From Pseudomonas brenneri (lineage in GTDB: Bacteria; Pseudomonadota; Gammaproteobacteria; Pseudomonadales; Pseudomonadaceae): a stretch of 64,000 nt of DNA. The position numbers and the translations under genes were made by a program. The stretch is from positions 372,001 to 436,000 of the forward strand of contig NZ_VFIL01000005.1 in NCBI RefSeq assembly GCF_007858285.1. Reading direction: 5' to 3'. Below are positions 44,893 through 54,833 of this stretch, piece by piece. The notes beneath the pieces were generated by a model. That model searched no databases. It saw only the letters and a list, made by a program, of their open reading frames with translations, and was not told the origin of the DNA. Every line of letters begins with the position of its first letter. Within the stretch, counting starts at the first letter, position 1.

Positions 44893-45675
44893 ATGACCGT
44901 TACCCTGAAAACCGCCGAAGATATCGCAGGCATGCGCGTTGCCGGCAAACTGGCTGCCGACGTTCTGGAAATGATTGCCGAACATGTCAAACCCGGCGTG
45001 ACCACCGAAGCCCTGGACCGCATCTGCCACGACTATATTGTTGACGTGCAGAAAGCCATCCCTGCGCCACTGAACTACAAAGGCTTCCCCAAGTCGATCT
45101 GCACCTCGATCAACCACGTGGTCTGCCACGGGATCCCAGGCGACAAGCCGCTGAAAGACGGCGACACCCTGAACATCGACGTCACCGTGATCAAGGACGG
45201 CTACCACGGCGATACCAGCCGCATGTTCCACGTCGGCAACGTGCCGGTATGGGCCGAACGCCTGTCCCAGGTCACCCAGGAATGCATGTACAAGGCCATT
45301 GAACTGGTCAAGCCGGGCTGCCGCCTGGGCGATATCGGTGAAGTGATCCAGAAACACGCCGAAAAGAACGGTTTCTCGGTCGTCCGCGAATTCTGCGGCC
45401 ACGGCATCGGCAAAGTGTTCCACGAAGAGCCACAGATCCTGCACTACGGCCGTGCTGGCACCGGTATGGAGCTCAAGGCAGGCATGACCTTCACCATTGA
45501 GCCGATGATCAACCAGGGCAAGGCCGACACCAAGGTACTGGGCGACGGCTGGACCGCCATCACCAAGGACCGCAAGCTCTCGGCACAGTGGGAACACACC
45601 CTGCTGGTCACCGAGACCGGCTACGAGATCTTCACCCTGCGCGCCGATGACACGATTCCCCGCGTTTCGGCCTGA
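44893..45675 (+). CDS. map: Methionine aminopeptidase, type I
   Basis: 260 residues. The five metal ligands fall in LNIDVTVIKDGYHGDTSRMF (two Asp), CGHGIGKVFHEEP (His), TFTIEPMI (Glu) and QWEHTLLVTETG (Glu). It removes N-terminal Met from new proteins. Divergent from rpsB and followed by glnD, the usual rpsB/map/glnD order. AGAGAG precedes the ATG. Confidence 0.97.
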   Translation: MTVTLKTAEDIAGMRVAGKLAADVLEMIAEHVKPGVTTEALDRICHDYIVDVQKAIPAPLNYKGFPKSICTSINHVVCHGIPGDKPLKDGDTLNIDVTVIKDGYHGDTSRMFHVGNVPVWAERLSQVTQECMYKAIELVKPGCRLGDIGEVIQKHAEKNGFSVVREFCGHGIGKVFHEEPQILHYGRAGTGMELKAGMTFTIEPMINQGKADTKVLGDGWTAITKDRKLSAQWEHTLLVTETGYEIFTLRADDTIPRVSA

Positions 45676-45742
45676 TGCTTGCAGCGGGCTTTCCAGATAG
45701 CAACGCTGTGACCTCCAGATAGATAGAAAGGAAAGCCGATCG

Positions 45743-48445
45743 ATGCCCCAGGTGGATCCCGAACTCTTCGACCGTGGCCAGTTCCAGGCGGAACTGGCAC
45801 TGAAGGCAAGCCCGATTGCCGCCTTCAAGAAGGCCATCCGCCAGGCCCGCGAGGTGCTCGACGAGCGCTTTCGCAGCGGTCGGGACATCCGCCGGCTGAT
45901 CGAGGATCGCGCCTGGTTCGTCGATAACATCCTGCAAAAGGCCTGGGAGCAGTTCGACTGGAGCGAGGACGCCGATATTGCCCTGGTGGCCGTCGGCGGC
46001 TATGGCCGGGGCGAACTGCACCCCTACTCCGATATCGACCTGCTGATCCTGCTGGACAGTGCCGACCACGAGATCTTTCGCGATTCCATCGAGCGTTTTC
46101 TGACGCTGTTGTGGGATATCGGCCTGGAAGTCGGTCAGAGCGTTCGCTCAGTGGATGAATGCGCCGAAGAAGCCCGCGCCGACCTGACGGTGGTCACCAA
46201 CCTGATGGAAAGCCGCACCATCTGCGGCCCCGAGCGCCTGCGCCAGCGCATGCTGGAAGTCACCAGTACCGCGCATATGTGGCCGAGCAAGGAGTTCTTC
46301 CTGGCCAAGCGCGCCGAGCAGAAAGCCCGGCATCACAAGTACAACGACACCGAGTACAACCTGGAACCCAACGTCAAGGGCTCGCCTGGCGGACTGCGGG
46401 ACATCCAGACAATTTTGTGGGTCGCCCGTCGTCAGTACGGCACCCTGAACCTGCGGGCCCTGGCCGGCGAAGGCTTTTTGGTAGAGAGCGAAAACGCCCT
46501 GCTGGCCTCGTCCCAGGAGTTCCTGTGGAAAGTGCGTTATGCCCTGCATATGCTGGCCGGACGCTCCGAAGATCGCTTGCTGTTCGACCACCAGCGTTCC
46601 ATCGCCGCCCTGCTGGGCTTCGAGGGCGAGGACGCGAAGACCAGCATCGAAAGCTTCATGCAGCAGTACTACCGGGTGGTCATGAGCATCGCCCAGCTCA
46701 GCGACCTGATCATCCAGCACTTTGAAGAAGTGATCCTGGCCCCCGAAGACGAAGCGCCACCGCAACCGATCAACGCACGCTTCCAACTGCACGACGGCTA
46801 TATCGAGGCGCGCAACGACTACGTGTTCAAGCGTACGCCATTTGCCATGCTGGAAATCTTCGTGTTGATGGCCCAGCAGCCGGAAATCAAGGGCGTGCGC
46901 GCCGACACCATTCGTTTGCTGCGGGAAAACCGTCATCTGATCGATGACGAGTTCCGCCACGACATCCGCAATACCAGCCTGTTTATCGAACTGTTCAAGT
47001 GCAAGATCGGCATCCACCGCAACCTGCGCCGGATGAACCGCTACGGCATCCTTGGGCGCTACCTGCCGGAGTTCGGCTTTATCGTCGGGCAGATGCAACA
47101 CGACCTGTTCCACATCTATACGGTCGACGCCCACACCCTGAACCTGATCAAGCACCTGCGTAAGCTGCAATACACCCAAGTGTCAGAGAAATTCCCGCTA
47201 GCCAGCAAGTTGATGGCCAAGCTGCCCAAGCCTGAGCTGATCTACCTGGCCGGCCTGTACCACGATATCGGCAAGGGCCGGCATGGCGACCACTCGGAAA
47301 TCGGCGCAGTGGACGCCGAAGCCTTCTGCCAGCGCCACCAACTGCCGCAGTGGGACAGCCGCCTGATCGTGTGGCTGGTGCAGAACCACCTGGTGATGTC
47401 CACCACCGCCCAGCGCAAGGACTTGTCCGACCCGCAGGTCATCCACGACTTTGCACAGATCGTCGGCGACGAAACCCGCCTCGACTACCTGTACGTGCTG
47501 ACCGTCTCCGACATCAATGCCACCAACCCGACCCTTTGGAACTCATGGCGCGCCAGCCTGTTGCGCCAGCTTTATACCGAGACCAAGCGCGCGCTGCGCC
47601 GGGGCCTGGAAAACCCGGTGGATCGCGAAGAGCAGATCCGCCGCACCCAGAGCGCGGCCCTGGATATCCTGGTACGCGGCGGCAATGACCCGGATGATGT
47701 CGAACAGCTCTGGTCCCAACTGGGCGATGACTATTTCCTGCGTCACACCGCAGGTGACGTGGCCTGGCATACCGATGCCATCCTCCAGCAACCGGCCGAC
47801 GGCGGCCCGCTGGTGTTGATCAAGGAAACCACTCAGCGCGAATTCGAAGGCGGTACGCAGATATTCATCTATGCCCCGGACCAGCATGACTTCTTCGCCG
47901 TGACCGTGGCCGCAATGGACCAGCTCAACCTGAACATTCATGACGCACGGGTCATTACCTCCAGCAGCCAGTTCACCCTCGACACCTATATCGTGCTCGA
48001 CACCGAAGGCGAGTCCATCGGCGACAACCCCGAGCGCGTGAAAAAGATCCGCGAAGGCCTGACCGAAGCCCTGCGCAACCCCGACGACTACCCGACTATC
48101 ATCCAACGTCGGGTACCGCGCCAGCTCAAGCACTTCGCCTTTGCGCCACAGGTGACAATCCACAACGACGCCCAGCGCCCCGTGACGGTACTGGAACTCA
48201 GCGCACCGGATCGCCCTGGCCTGCTGGCACGGATCGGCGGGATTTTCCTGGAGTTCGACCTGTCGCTGCAGAACGCCAAGATTGCCACCCTGGGCGAGCG
48301 GGTCGAAGACGTGTTCTTTATTACCGACGCCGACAACCAACCCCTGTCCGACCCTGAATTGTGCCGCCGCTTGCAGGACGCCATCGTCGCGCAATTGAGC
48401 GTGAACCAGGAGCCCGGAGTCGAGCTGACGCGCCTGACCCTATGA
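45743..48445 (+). CDS. glnD: Bifunctional uridylyltransferase/uridylyl-removing enzyme GlnD
   Basis: 900 residues. The nucleotidyltransferase site is [19 protein letters not shown] (85-103, with the DxD at 97-99). An HD phosphohydrolase site is at His507-Asp508 (GLYHDIGKG). Two ACT domains at the C-terminus (about 715-790 and 815-900) sense glutamine. It uridylylates or deuridylylates PII (GlnK/GlnB), setting nitrogen status. A REPIN lies downstream. Confidence 0.98.
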   Translation: MPQVDPELFDRGQFQAELALKASPIAAFKKAIRQAREVLDERFRSGRDIRRLIEDRAWFVDNILQKAWEQFDWSEDADIALVAVGGYGRGELHPYSDIDLLILLDSADHEIFRDSIERFLTLLWDIGLEVGQSVRSVDECAEEARADLTVVTNLMESRTICGPERLRQRMLEVTSTAHMWPSKEFFLAKRAEQKARHHKYNDTEYNLEPNVKGSPGGLRDIQTILWVARRQYGTLNLRALAGEGFLVESENALLASSQEFLWKVRYALHMLAGRSEDRLLFDHQRSIAALLGFEGEDAKTSIESFMQQYYRVVMSIAQLSDLIIQHFEEVILAPEDEAPPQPINARFQLHDGYIEARNDYVFKRTPFAMLEIFVLMAQQPEIKGVRADTIRLLRENRHLIDDEFRHDIRNTSLFIELFKCKIGIHRNLRRMNRYGILGRYLPEFGFIVGQMQHDLFHIYTVDAHTLNLIKHLRKLQYTQVSEKFPLASKLMAKLPKPELIYLAGLYHDIGKGRHGDHSEIGAVDAEAFCQRHQLPQWDSRLIVWLVQNHLVMSTTAQRKDLSDPQVIHDFAQIVGDETRLDYLYVLTVSDINATNPTLWNSWRASLLRQLYTETKRALRRGLENPVDREEQIRRTQSAALDILVRGGNDPDDVEQLWSQLGDDYFLRHTAGDVAWHTDAILQQPADGGPLVLIKETTQREFEGGTQIFIYAPDQHDFFAVTVAAMDQLNLNIHDARVITSSSQFTLDTYIVLDTEGESIGDNPERVKKIREGLTEALRNPDDYPTIIQRRVPRQLKHFAFAPQVTIHNDAQRPVTVLELSAPDRPGLLARIGGIFLEFDLSLQNAKIATLGERVEDVFFITDADNQPLSDPELCRRLQDAIVAQLSVNQEPGVELTRLTL

Positions 48446-48475
48446 ACACCCGGCCAGTCCAGTGGAACCTGGCTT

Positions 48476-48566
48476 ATGTGGGAGCAGGCTTGCTCGCGAA
48501 TGCGGTGATTCAGTCAATGAAGCATCGACTGACACTCTGCTTTCGCGAGCAAGCCCGCTCCCACAT
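48476..48566. repeat. REPIN between glnD and dapC
   Basis: Inverted 25-base arms (48476-48500 and 48542-48566) of the GTGGGAGC..GCTTGCTCGCGAA family, with one mismatch. It follows the glnD stop by 30 bases. Confidence 0.9.
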
Positions 48567-48623
48567 TTGAATGGCTTTGCCTGGCAAGCCGCATGCTTTC
48601 AACCGAATTGAACGAGATTTGCG

Positions 48624-49823
48624 ATGAACAACGCCCTGAACCAGCTGCAACCCTACCCGTTCGAGAAACTGCGTGCCCTGCTGGGTAGCGTCACGCCGAA
48701 CCCGGACAAGCGCCCGATTGCCCTGTCCATCGGCGAACCCAAGCACAAATCCCCGGATTTCGTTGCCCAGGCCCTGGCCACCAACCTCGACCAGATGGCG
48801 GTGTACCCGACCACCCTGGGCATTCCCGCATTGCGCGAGGCGATTGGTGCCTGGTGCGAACGACGCTTCAACGTGCCCAAGGGCTGGCTGGACCCGGCGC
48901 GCAGTATCCTGCCGGTCAATGGCACCCGTGAAGCGCTGTTCGCCTTCACTCAGACCGTGGTCAACCGCGGCGACGATGCCCTGGTGGTCAGCCCGAACCC
49001 GTTCTACCAGATCTACGAAGGCGCAGCGTTCCTCGCCGGGGCCAAGCCGCATTACCTGCCGTGCCTGGATGAGAACGGCTTCAACCCGGATTTCGATGCG
49101 GTGACGCCGGATATCTGGAAACGCTGCCAGATCCTGTTCCTGTGCTCCCCAGGCAACCCGAGCGGTGCCCTGATCCCCGTCGCAGTCCTGAAAAAACTGA
49201 TCGCCCTGGCCGACCAATACGACTTCGTGATCGCCGCCGACGAGTGCTACAGCGAGCTGTACTTCGACGAACAGACTCCGCCGCCAGGTCTGCTCAGCGC
49301 CTGTGTGGAACTCGGTCGCCAGGATTTCAAGCGCTGCGTGGTGTTCCATAGCCTGTCCAAGCGCTCCAACCTGCCGGGCCTGCGTTCCGGGTTTGTGGCC
49401 GGCGATGCCGAGATCCTCAAGGCCTTCCTGCTGTACCGCACCTATCACGGCTGTGCGATGCCGGTGCAAACCCAACTGGCGAGCATTGCCGCGTGGCAGG
49501 ACGAGGCCCATGTACTGGCCAACCGTGATCTGTACCGGGAAAAATTCGCGGCCGTTCTGGCGATTCTCAAGCCGGTGCTGGACGTACAGAACCCTGACGG
49601 TGGCTTCTACCTGTGGCCGAACGTCGAGGGTGACGACGCCGCATTCTGCCGCGACCTGTTCGTGGAAGAACACGTGACCGTGGTGCCGGGCTCGTACCTG
49701 TCGCGGGAAGTGGACAGTTTCAATCCAGGTGCCGGCCGAGTGCGCTTGGCACTGGTTGCGCCACTGGCCGAGTGTGTTGAAGCCGCAGAGCGAATTCGCA
49801 ACTTCATCCAGCGTCGTCGTTGA
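48624..49823 (+). CDS. dapC: Succinyldiaminopimelate transaminase
   Basis: 399 residues, fold-type I PLP aminotransferase. PLP Lys246 is in FHSLSKRSNLPGLRSGF; PVNGTREALFAF and CSPGNPSGALIP are PLP/substrate motifs. It forms N-succinyl-L,L-diaminopimelate in lysine/peptidoglycan precursor synthesis. The position after glnD matches P. aeruginosa dapC. A strong hairpin follows the stop. Confidence 0.94.
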   Translation: MNNALNQLQPYPFEKLRALLGSVTPNPDKRPIALSIGEPKHKSPDFVAQALATNLDQMAVYPTTLGIPALREAIGAWCERRFNVPKGWLDPARSILPVNGTREALFAFTQTVVNRGDDALVVSPNPFYQIYEGAAFLAGAKPHYLPCLDENGFNPDFDAVTPDIWKRCQILFLCSPGNPSGALIPVAVLKKLIALADQYDFVIAADECYSELYFDEQTPPPGLLSACVELGRQDFKRCVVFHSLSKRSNLPGLRSGFVAGDAEILKAFLLYRTYHGCAMPVQTQLASIAAWQDEAHVLANRDLYREKFAAVLAILKPVLDVQNPDGGFYLWPNVEGDDAAFCRDLFVEEHVTVVPGSYLSREVDSFNPGAGRVRLALVAPLAECVEAAERIRNFIQRRR

Positions 49824-49830
49824 TCACCAG

Positions 49831-49854
49831 GGCCGCTCCCGTGCGGGAGCGGCC
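49831..49854 (+). terminator. Hairpin after dapC
   Basis: A perfect 10-base stem GGCCGCTCCC/GGGAGCGGCC with loop GTGC, 7 bases after the dapC stop. No T-run follows, so termination is likely but not certain. The GGGAGCGG core overlaps the REP consensus. Confidence 0.6.
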
Positions 49855-49939
49855 AACATCTGCACACCTTTGAGTTGGAACACAAAGGCTTGAAGCCCCC
49901 ACCAATGGCTAACTGTTTTCAGCTGCTTGGTGCACGCTC

Positions 49940-50692
49940 ATGACATTTACCATCTCGCCCGCCACGCCCTCCCAACAACCTCTCGGCGAACAATCGCAAC
50001 TCACCGAGCCCCCTCTCACCAGAAACAAGCGCGGTGTCGCCAGCCCGGACAAAACCTGGCCGCAACATTCAGTGCTGAAGATCTCTTTGCTGAACATGAC
50101 CGCAGAACAGAAGCAGGTCACCAAAGAGAACATCAACAAATGGGCGCCACACACCAACCTGTTCTTCAAGTTCACCGACAAGCCCGACGGTGATATACGC
50201 ATCACTGCCAACAATAAAACCAAAGCTGCATGGTCACGGATCGGTACCGATGCGCAGCGCACACCCGCTCCAGAACCGACCATGAGCATTGGTTTTGACA
50301 GGCCGCCAGCCTCGGTGGCTACCACGATACAGCATGAGTTCGGCCACGCCCTGGGCTTGAAGCATGAGCACCAACACCCTGACCGCACGCTGGAACTCAA
50401 TAAAGCGCAGATTTACAAAAAGTATAAGTCACTAGAAAAAGAACGATACGAGGCTAATCACGACATCATCAGGCCGTTCCCACGCCGCGAGGTCAAGCTC
50501 TCCACCTACGACCAAAACTCCATCATGCATTACGGTTTTTCCGAGTCATTAGTCAACGACGCAAAAGCGATTTCCAAGCCCACACAACTGTCCGAGAGCG
50601 ATAAAAACTTTATCCAGTCACTTTATCCCGCAGATAACTCATTGCTGGGCAAGCTGCTCAATACCACCATCAGGAAACTGGTGAGTTCCTGA
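49940..50692 (+). CDS. Astacin/matrixin-like zinc metallopeptidase, copy 1
   Basis: A 250-residue protein with a full metzincin site: HEFGHALGLKHE puts zinc ligands at His132, His136 and His142, catalytic Glu133 and an extra Glu143 as in astacins. The Met-turn is Met196 in SIMHY. Residues about 45-105 (ISLLNMTAEQKQ..., GDIRI, WSRIGTDA) resemble the strands and helix before the site in bacterial M12/M10 enzymes. No signal peptide or membrane helix is seen. The Pro/Gln-rich first 30 residues end in TRNKRGVAS. It is followed by a paralogue. Its codons are more AT-rich than neighbouring core genes. Substrate and export route unknown. Confidence 0.85.
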   Translation: MTFTISPATPSQQPLGEQSQLTEPPLTRNKRGVASPDKTWPQHSVLKISLLNMTAEQKQVTKENINKWAPHTNLFFKFTDKPDGDIRITANNKTKAAWSRIGTDAQRTPAPEPTMSIGFDRPPASVATTIQHEFGHALGLKHEHQHPDRTLELNKAQIYKKYKSLEKERYEANHDIIRPFPRREVKLSTYDQNSIMHYGFSESLVNDAKAISKPTQLSESDKNFIQSLYPADNSLLGKLLNTTIRKLVSS

Positions 50693-50750
50693 CTCAATTG
50701 ATATGCCCCACTTTTAACTCCCCCCGACAACCCTTCGGCGAGTAAAGAAC

Positions 50751-51470
50751 ATGAGCCTGATAACCCCACTATCTCCCAATATTCCCATCCACCACCCTGC
50801 CCGCCTCAGCGACAACACACCTCCCGAACGTGCAGCGCGAAAGAAAAGAGGCGTCGCAGACATCTCCGCACGCTGGCCGGCCGGCATTATTACAGTGGCC
50901 TTGGACTTGAAGGATAAAAAAAGCAAAGCCCTGGTAGTCGATGCACTCAAGGAGTGGGCCCATCACACGCCCGACCTGCGCTTTGAAGTCGTCGACGGGA
51001 AACAGGGGGATATTCGTGTCTCGGATGACGAGAACATAAAAGGCAACTGGTCCGACATCGGTACAGACGCATTATGGCGAGATAAAAACGAGCCCACCCT
51101 GCACCTGGACAGAACGGAAAACTCGAAGCTGTTTCGCGCAAATGCCTTGCATGAGTTCGGCCATGCCCTGGGCTTGCTGCATGAGCATCAACACCCGCAA
51201 AACACCCTGCAATGGAACAAACAAGCGGTGCATGACTATTTTGTCAGCGACGCCTACCCCGAAGAGATCGTTCAGAGACAAGTACTCGACCCCGTTTCCG
51301 GTCCCAACTTACAGATCACGCCTTACGACCCCAAGTCAGTGATGCACTATGCCTTCCCTGCACAATTGACCGAGAACGGGCATACAGGCTCTGAGAACAT
51401 ATCCCTTTCCAAAGGTGACCAGGAGGCGATCAGAAGGCTGTACACCCCCCAAATAACCGGGGCGAATTGA
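50751..51470 (+). CDS. Astacin/matrixin-like zinc metallopeptidase, copy 2
   Basis: A 239-residue paralogue of the preceding gene. HEFGHALGLLHE gives zinc His134, His138 and His144 with Glu135 catalytic, and the Met-turn is Met198 in SVMHY. It shares the short Pro-rich start ending in RKKRGVAD, GDIRVS and IGTDALW with copy 1, but the C-terminal halves have diverged. No signal peptide. It starts 58 bases after copy 1, probably on the same transcript, and stops 16 bases from the convergent antiporter gene. A duplicated effector-like protease is the best description; its role is not known. Confidence 0.85.
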   Translation: MSLITPLSPNIPIHHPARLSDNTPPERAARKKRGVADISARWPAGIITVALDLKDKKSKALVVDALKEWAHHTPDLRFEVVDGKQGDIRVSDDENIKGNWSDIGTDALWRDKNEPTLHLDRTENSKLFRANALHEFGHALGLLHEHQHPQNTLQWNKQAVHDYFVSDAYPEEIVQRQVLDPVSGPNLQITPYDPKSVMHYAFPAQLTENGHTGSENISLSKGDQEAIRRLYTPQITGAN

Positions 51471-51486
51471 ACAAGGCCGTTCGTGA

Positions 51487-53124
51487 CTATTTCTGAGTAC
51501 CCAGATTGGCCTCGCTCATATCCAGGTCTGCCAACACTTCCCGTAGCACGTCATCACCAATCTGGTGATGACGGCTCAGGCTATACAGCTCCAAGCGTTG
51601 CGCCCGCAGTGCCTTGAGGCGCAACTTGCGTTCCAGTTGGTCCATCTGCAGCGCCAGCGCCTGGGCTTCGGCCGAGTCGTTGAACACGTCAAGTTGATGG
51701 CGATACTCCGACATGATCCGCGCTTTGAGTTCGGCAGCCAATGCAGCCTGGGCAGCATCCTGGGGCTCGCTGGCTTCTTCGGCCTCCAGCGCATGAATGG
51801 CGGCCTCGGCGGTTTTTTTCCAGGCATCGCGGATCTCTCCGCGACGCTTGTCGTCCGGGCTTTTTTCAATCCCTCGCAGCAACAGCGGCAATGCAATGCA
51901 GGCCGCCACCAGTGACAGCAGAATCACCCCGGCGGCGATGAAAATCAGCAGATCGCGCTCCGGAAAAGCCTCGCCTGGCGCCAGCAGCAACGGCACCGAC
52001 ATCACACCGGCCAGGGTCACCGCCCCACGCACGCCGCCCACGGTCAACAGCCAGCAGGAACGCGCCGTCGGTACCAACGTCAACTCGCTTTTACCACGCA
52101 GGCGTCGCAGCAGGCCCGAGAAGCGCCAGATGCTCTGCACCCAGATAAACCGCAACACCAGCAGCACCAGGAAAATTGCGACCACATCCAGGCAGCGATA
52201 GAACAAGGTCGGCCACAGGGTTGACTCATGACTGACCACCGCCTTGATGATGTCCGGCAATTGCAGGCCCAACAGCAGGAAGATCAAACCGTTGAAGGCA
52301 AACTCCAGCAGCGACCAGACACTGCGGTTGAGCAAACGTGTGCTGGTCTGGCGGGGCAACAGGTCCAGCCAGCTTTGCATCATGCCCGCCGCGACGGCCG
52401 ACAGAATCCCCGAAGCGCCCAGACGCTCCGCCAGCACATAAGCGGCAAATGGCAACAGCAACATGAACACCACGTGTGTTGCCGGGTCATCCCAGCCCCG
52501 GGCAATCATCCAGGCCCGCAGGCGACCGACCAGCCAGCTCAACGCCACGCCCACCGCCAGGCCGCCTACCGCCACCAACACAAAAGTCAGGCTGGCATCG
52601 GCCAGGGAAAACACCCCGGTCAACGCTGCCGCAAGGGCGAACTTGAACGTCACCAGGCCCGACGCATCATTCATCAAGGCCTCGCCTTGAAGCATATGCA
52701 TCAGGGGCGTGGGCAAACGGTTCTGGGAAATAGCCGACACCGCCACGGCATCCGTCGGTGACAATACCGCCGCCAGGGCGAAGGCCACCGGCAAAGGGAT
52801 GCTCGGCAGCAGCCAATGAATGAAGTAACCGGCACCCACCACAGTAAACAGTACCAAGCCCACCGCCAACGTCAGGATTGGCCCGCGCAGGCGCCACAGT
52901 TCGCGCTTGGGCATGCGCCAGCCATCGGAAAACAGCAGTGGCGGCAGGAACAGGAACAGAAACAACTCGGGGTCCAGGGCCACATGCAGCCCCAGGGTTG
53001 GCCAGGCCAGCAAGGCACCAGCGGCAATCTGCACCAACGGCAACGGCAGTGGGATAACACGCCCGACCAGACGCGAAACGCTGACCAGCATCAGCAGGAT
53101 AAGAACGGTGTAGGCGGTTTGCAT
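51487..53124 (-). CDS. Na+/H+ antiporter, CPA1 (NhaP) family
   Basis: 545 residues from MQTAYTVLILLMLVSV, which begins the first membrane helix; the longer frame to 53268 adds a soluble non-conserved stretch. About twelve helices follow, with LSPTDAVAVSAI and QGEALMNDASGLVTFKF holding the ion-binding acids, and GGVRGAVTLAGVMS. A charged cytosolic tail (about 435-545) is predicted coiled. It exchanges Na+ or K+ for protons across the inner membrane. The orthologous gene follows dapC directly in P. aeruginosa, so the proteases are inserted between them. Confidence 0.9.
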   Translation of the reverse strand: MQTAYTVLILLMLVSVSRLVGRVIPLPLPLVQIAAGALLAWPTLGLHVALDPELFLFLFLPPLLFSDGWRMPKRELWRLRGPILTLAVGLVLFTVVGAGYFIHWLLPSIPLPVAFALAAVLSPTDAVAVSAISQNRLPTPLMHMLQGEALMNDASGLVTFKFALAAALTGVFSLADASLTFVLVAVGGLAVGVALSWLVGRLRAWMIARGWDDPATHVVFMLLLPFAAYVLAERLGASGILSAVAAGMMQSWLDLLPRQTSTRLLNRSVWSLLEFAFNGLIFLLLGLQLPDIIKAVVSHESTLWPTLFYRCLDVVAIFLVLLVLRFIWVQSIWRFSGLLRRLRGKSELTLVPTARSCWLLTVGGVRGAVTLAGVMSVPLLLAPGEAFPERDLLIFIAAGVILLSLVAACIALPLLLRGIEKSPDDKRRGEIRDAWKKTAEAAIHALEAEEASEPQDAAQAALAAELKARIMSEYRHQLDVFNDSAEAQALALQMDQLERKLRLKALRAQRLELYSLSRHHQIGDDVLREVLADLDMSEANLGTQK

Positions 53125-53334
53125 AACGCGGAGTTCCCGGACAATCGACTTACTACGACACACATCAGGCAACGGCGCGCCTTTGAAGTGCCATATTAGC
53201 CGCCTATGCTGCCGGCTGACCGTTGCACATAAGTCGCACCCGATCACGTAAGGCGTGACGAGCGGCACCGAAACCCTTCGGTCATGGCATAATCCGTGAT
53301 CCTACGTTTCCATCAGCCCAAAGGGGGCAGTTCC

Positions 53335-53697
53335 TTGACCGATTCAAGTAAAACCTTGCACCTTTTCGGCATCAAAGCCTGCGACACCATGAAAAAGGCG
53401 CGCACCTGGCTTGATGAACACGCTGTCAACTATGAGTTTCATGACTACAAGACGGCCGGTATCGACCGCGAACACTTGACCCAATGGTGCAACGAGCACG
53501 GTTGGCAGGTGGTTTTGAACCGTGCAGGCACGACCTTTCGCAAACTCGAAGACGAACGCAAAGCCGATCTCGACCAGGCGAAAGCTATTGAACTGATGCT
53601 CGCACAACCCTCGATGATCAAGCGCCCGGTGCTCGATCTCGGTGACAGAACCCTGATTGGCTTCAAGCCAGATAGTTATTCGGCGGCCCTCAAGTAG
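53335..53697 (+). CDS. ArsC/Spx-family reductase, YffB-like
   Basis: About 120 residues from a TTG start preceded by AGGGGG at good spacing; an upstream ATG at 53296 would add 13 residues without a ribosome site. The thioredoxin-like fold has a single active Cys in LFGIKACDTMKKARTWL, followed by VVLNRAGTTFRKL and IKRPVLDLGDRTLIGF. YffB proteins use glutathione and have no proven arsenate role. It precedes dapD, as arsC-like genes do near dapD in other pseudomonads and E. coli dapE. Confidence 0.85.
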   Translation: MTDSSKTLHLFGIKACDTMKKARTWLDEHAVNYEFHDYKTAGIDREHLTQWCNEHGWQVVLNRAGTTFRKLEDERKADLDQAKAIELMLAQPSMIKRPVLDLGDRTLIGFKPDSYSAALK

Positions 53698-53729
53698 GCC
53701 AGCCATTTCATTTTTGTAGAGGTAACAAC

Positions 53730-54764
53730 ATGTCCAATTCCCTGTTCAGCCTGGGCTTCGGCGTCGGCACCCAGAACCGCCAAGGTGCTTGGCTGGAAGT
53801 GTTTTACGCGCAACCGTTGCTCAATCCTTCGGCTGAAATCGTGGCCGCCATCGCGCCGATCCTCGGCTATAGCGAAGGCAACCAGGCCATCACTTTCACC
53901 ATTGCCCAAGCCTCGCAACTGGCTGACGCCCTGAAAAATGTAGATGCCACCCAAGCCGCCCTGCTGACGCGCCTGGCCGAAAGCCACAAGCCGTTGGTCG
54001 CCACGCTGCTGGCCGAAGATGCTGCACTGACCTCTACCCCCGAGGCCTACCTCAAGCTGCATCTGCTGTCCCACCGCTTGGTCAAGCCTCACGGCCTGAG
54101 CCTGGCCGGTGTGTTCCCGCAACTGCCGAACGTGGCCTGGACCAGCCAGGGTGCGATCGACATCGGCGAACTGGCCGAGCGTCAACTGGAAGCGCGCCTG
54201 CGTGGCGAGCTGCTGGAAGTGTTCTCGGTGGACAAGTTCCCGAAAATGACCGACTACGTGGTGCCGGCTGGCGTGCGTATCGCCGATGCCGCGCGCCTGC
54301 GCCTGGGCGCTTACGTGGGTGAAGGCACCACCGTGATGCACGAAGGTTTCGTCAACTTCAACGCCGGTACCGAAGGCCCGGGCATGATCGAAGGTCGTGT
54401 ATCGGCCGGCGTATTTGTCGGCAAGGGTTCGGACCTGGGCGGCGGTTGCTCCACCATGGGCACCCTGTCGGGTGGCGGCAATATCGTGATCAAGGTGGGC
54501 GAAGGCTGCCTGATCGGCGCCAACGCCGGTATCGGCATCCCGTTGGGCGATCGCAACACCGTGGAGTCCGGCCTGTACGTGACTGCCGGCACTAAAGTGG
54601 CGTTGCTCGATGAGCAGAACCAACTGGTCAAGGTGGTCAAGGCCCGCGAATTGGCCGGTCAACCAGACCTGCTGTTCCGTCGTAACTCCGAGACCGGTGC
54701 CGTGGAGTGCAAAACCCACAAGTCGGCCATCGAACTGAACGCAGCGCTGCACGCTCACAACTAA
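53730..54764 (+). CDS. dapD: 2,3,4,5-tetrahydropyridine-2,6-dicarboxylate N-succinyltransferase
   Basis: 344 residues, the long actinobacterial/Pseudomonas-type DapD. The C-terminal left-handed beta-helix carries GVRIADAARLRLGAYVGEGTTVMHEGFVNFNAGT and GGGNIVIKVGEGCLIGANAGIGIPLGD. It adds succinate from succinyl-CoA to tetrahydrodipicolinate, feeding dapC. GAGGTAA precedes the ATG. A 12-base-stem hairpin follows. Confidence 0.96.
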   Translation: MSNSLFSLGFGVGTQNRQGAWLEVFYAQPLLNPSAEIVAAIAPILGYSEGNQAITFTIAQASQLADALKNVDATQAALLTRLAESHKPLVATLLAEDAALTSTPEAYLKLHLLSHRLVKPHGLSLAGVFPQLPNVAWTSQGAIDIGELAERQLEARLRGELLEVFSVDKFPKMTDYVVPAGVRIADAARLRLGAYVGEGTTVMHEGFVNFNAGTEGPGMIEGRVSAGVFVGKGSDLGGGCSTMGTLSGGGNIVIKVGEGCLIGANAGIGIPLGDRNTVESGLYVTAGTKVALLDEQNQLVKVVKARELAGQPDLLFRRNSETGAVECKTHKSAIELNAALHAHN

Positions 54765-54784
54765 GCAGCGACTCGATGCCACCG

Positions 54785-54816
54785 GAACAGGCCGCGCTCG
54801 AAAACGCGGCCTGTTC
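54785..54816 (+). terminator. 12-base-stem hairpin between dapD and the cysteine desulfurase gene
   Basis: GAACAGGCCGCG (54785-54796) pairs perfectly with CGCGGCCTGTTC (54805-54816), 8-base loop. It probably ends or protects the dapD mRNA, although no T-run follows. It ends 2 bases before the ATG at 54819. Confidence 0.65.
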
Positions 54817-54833
54817 ATATGAGTCTTGAAACC

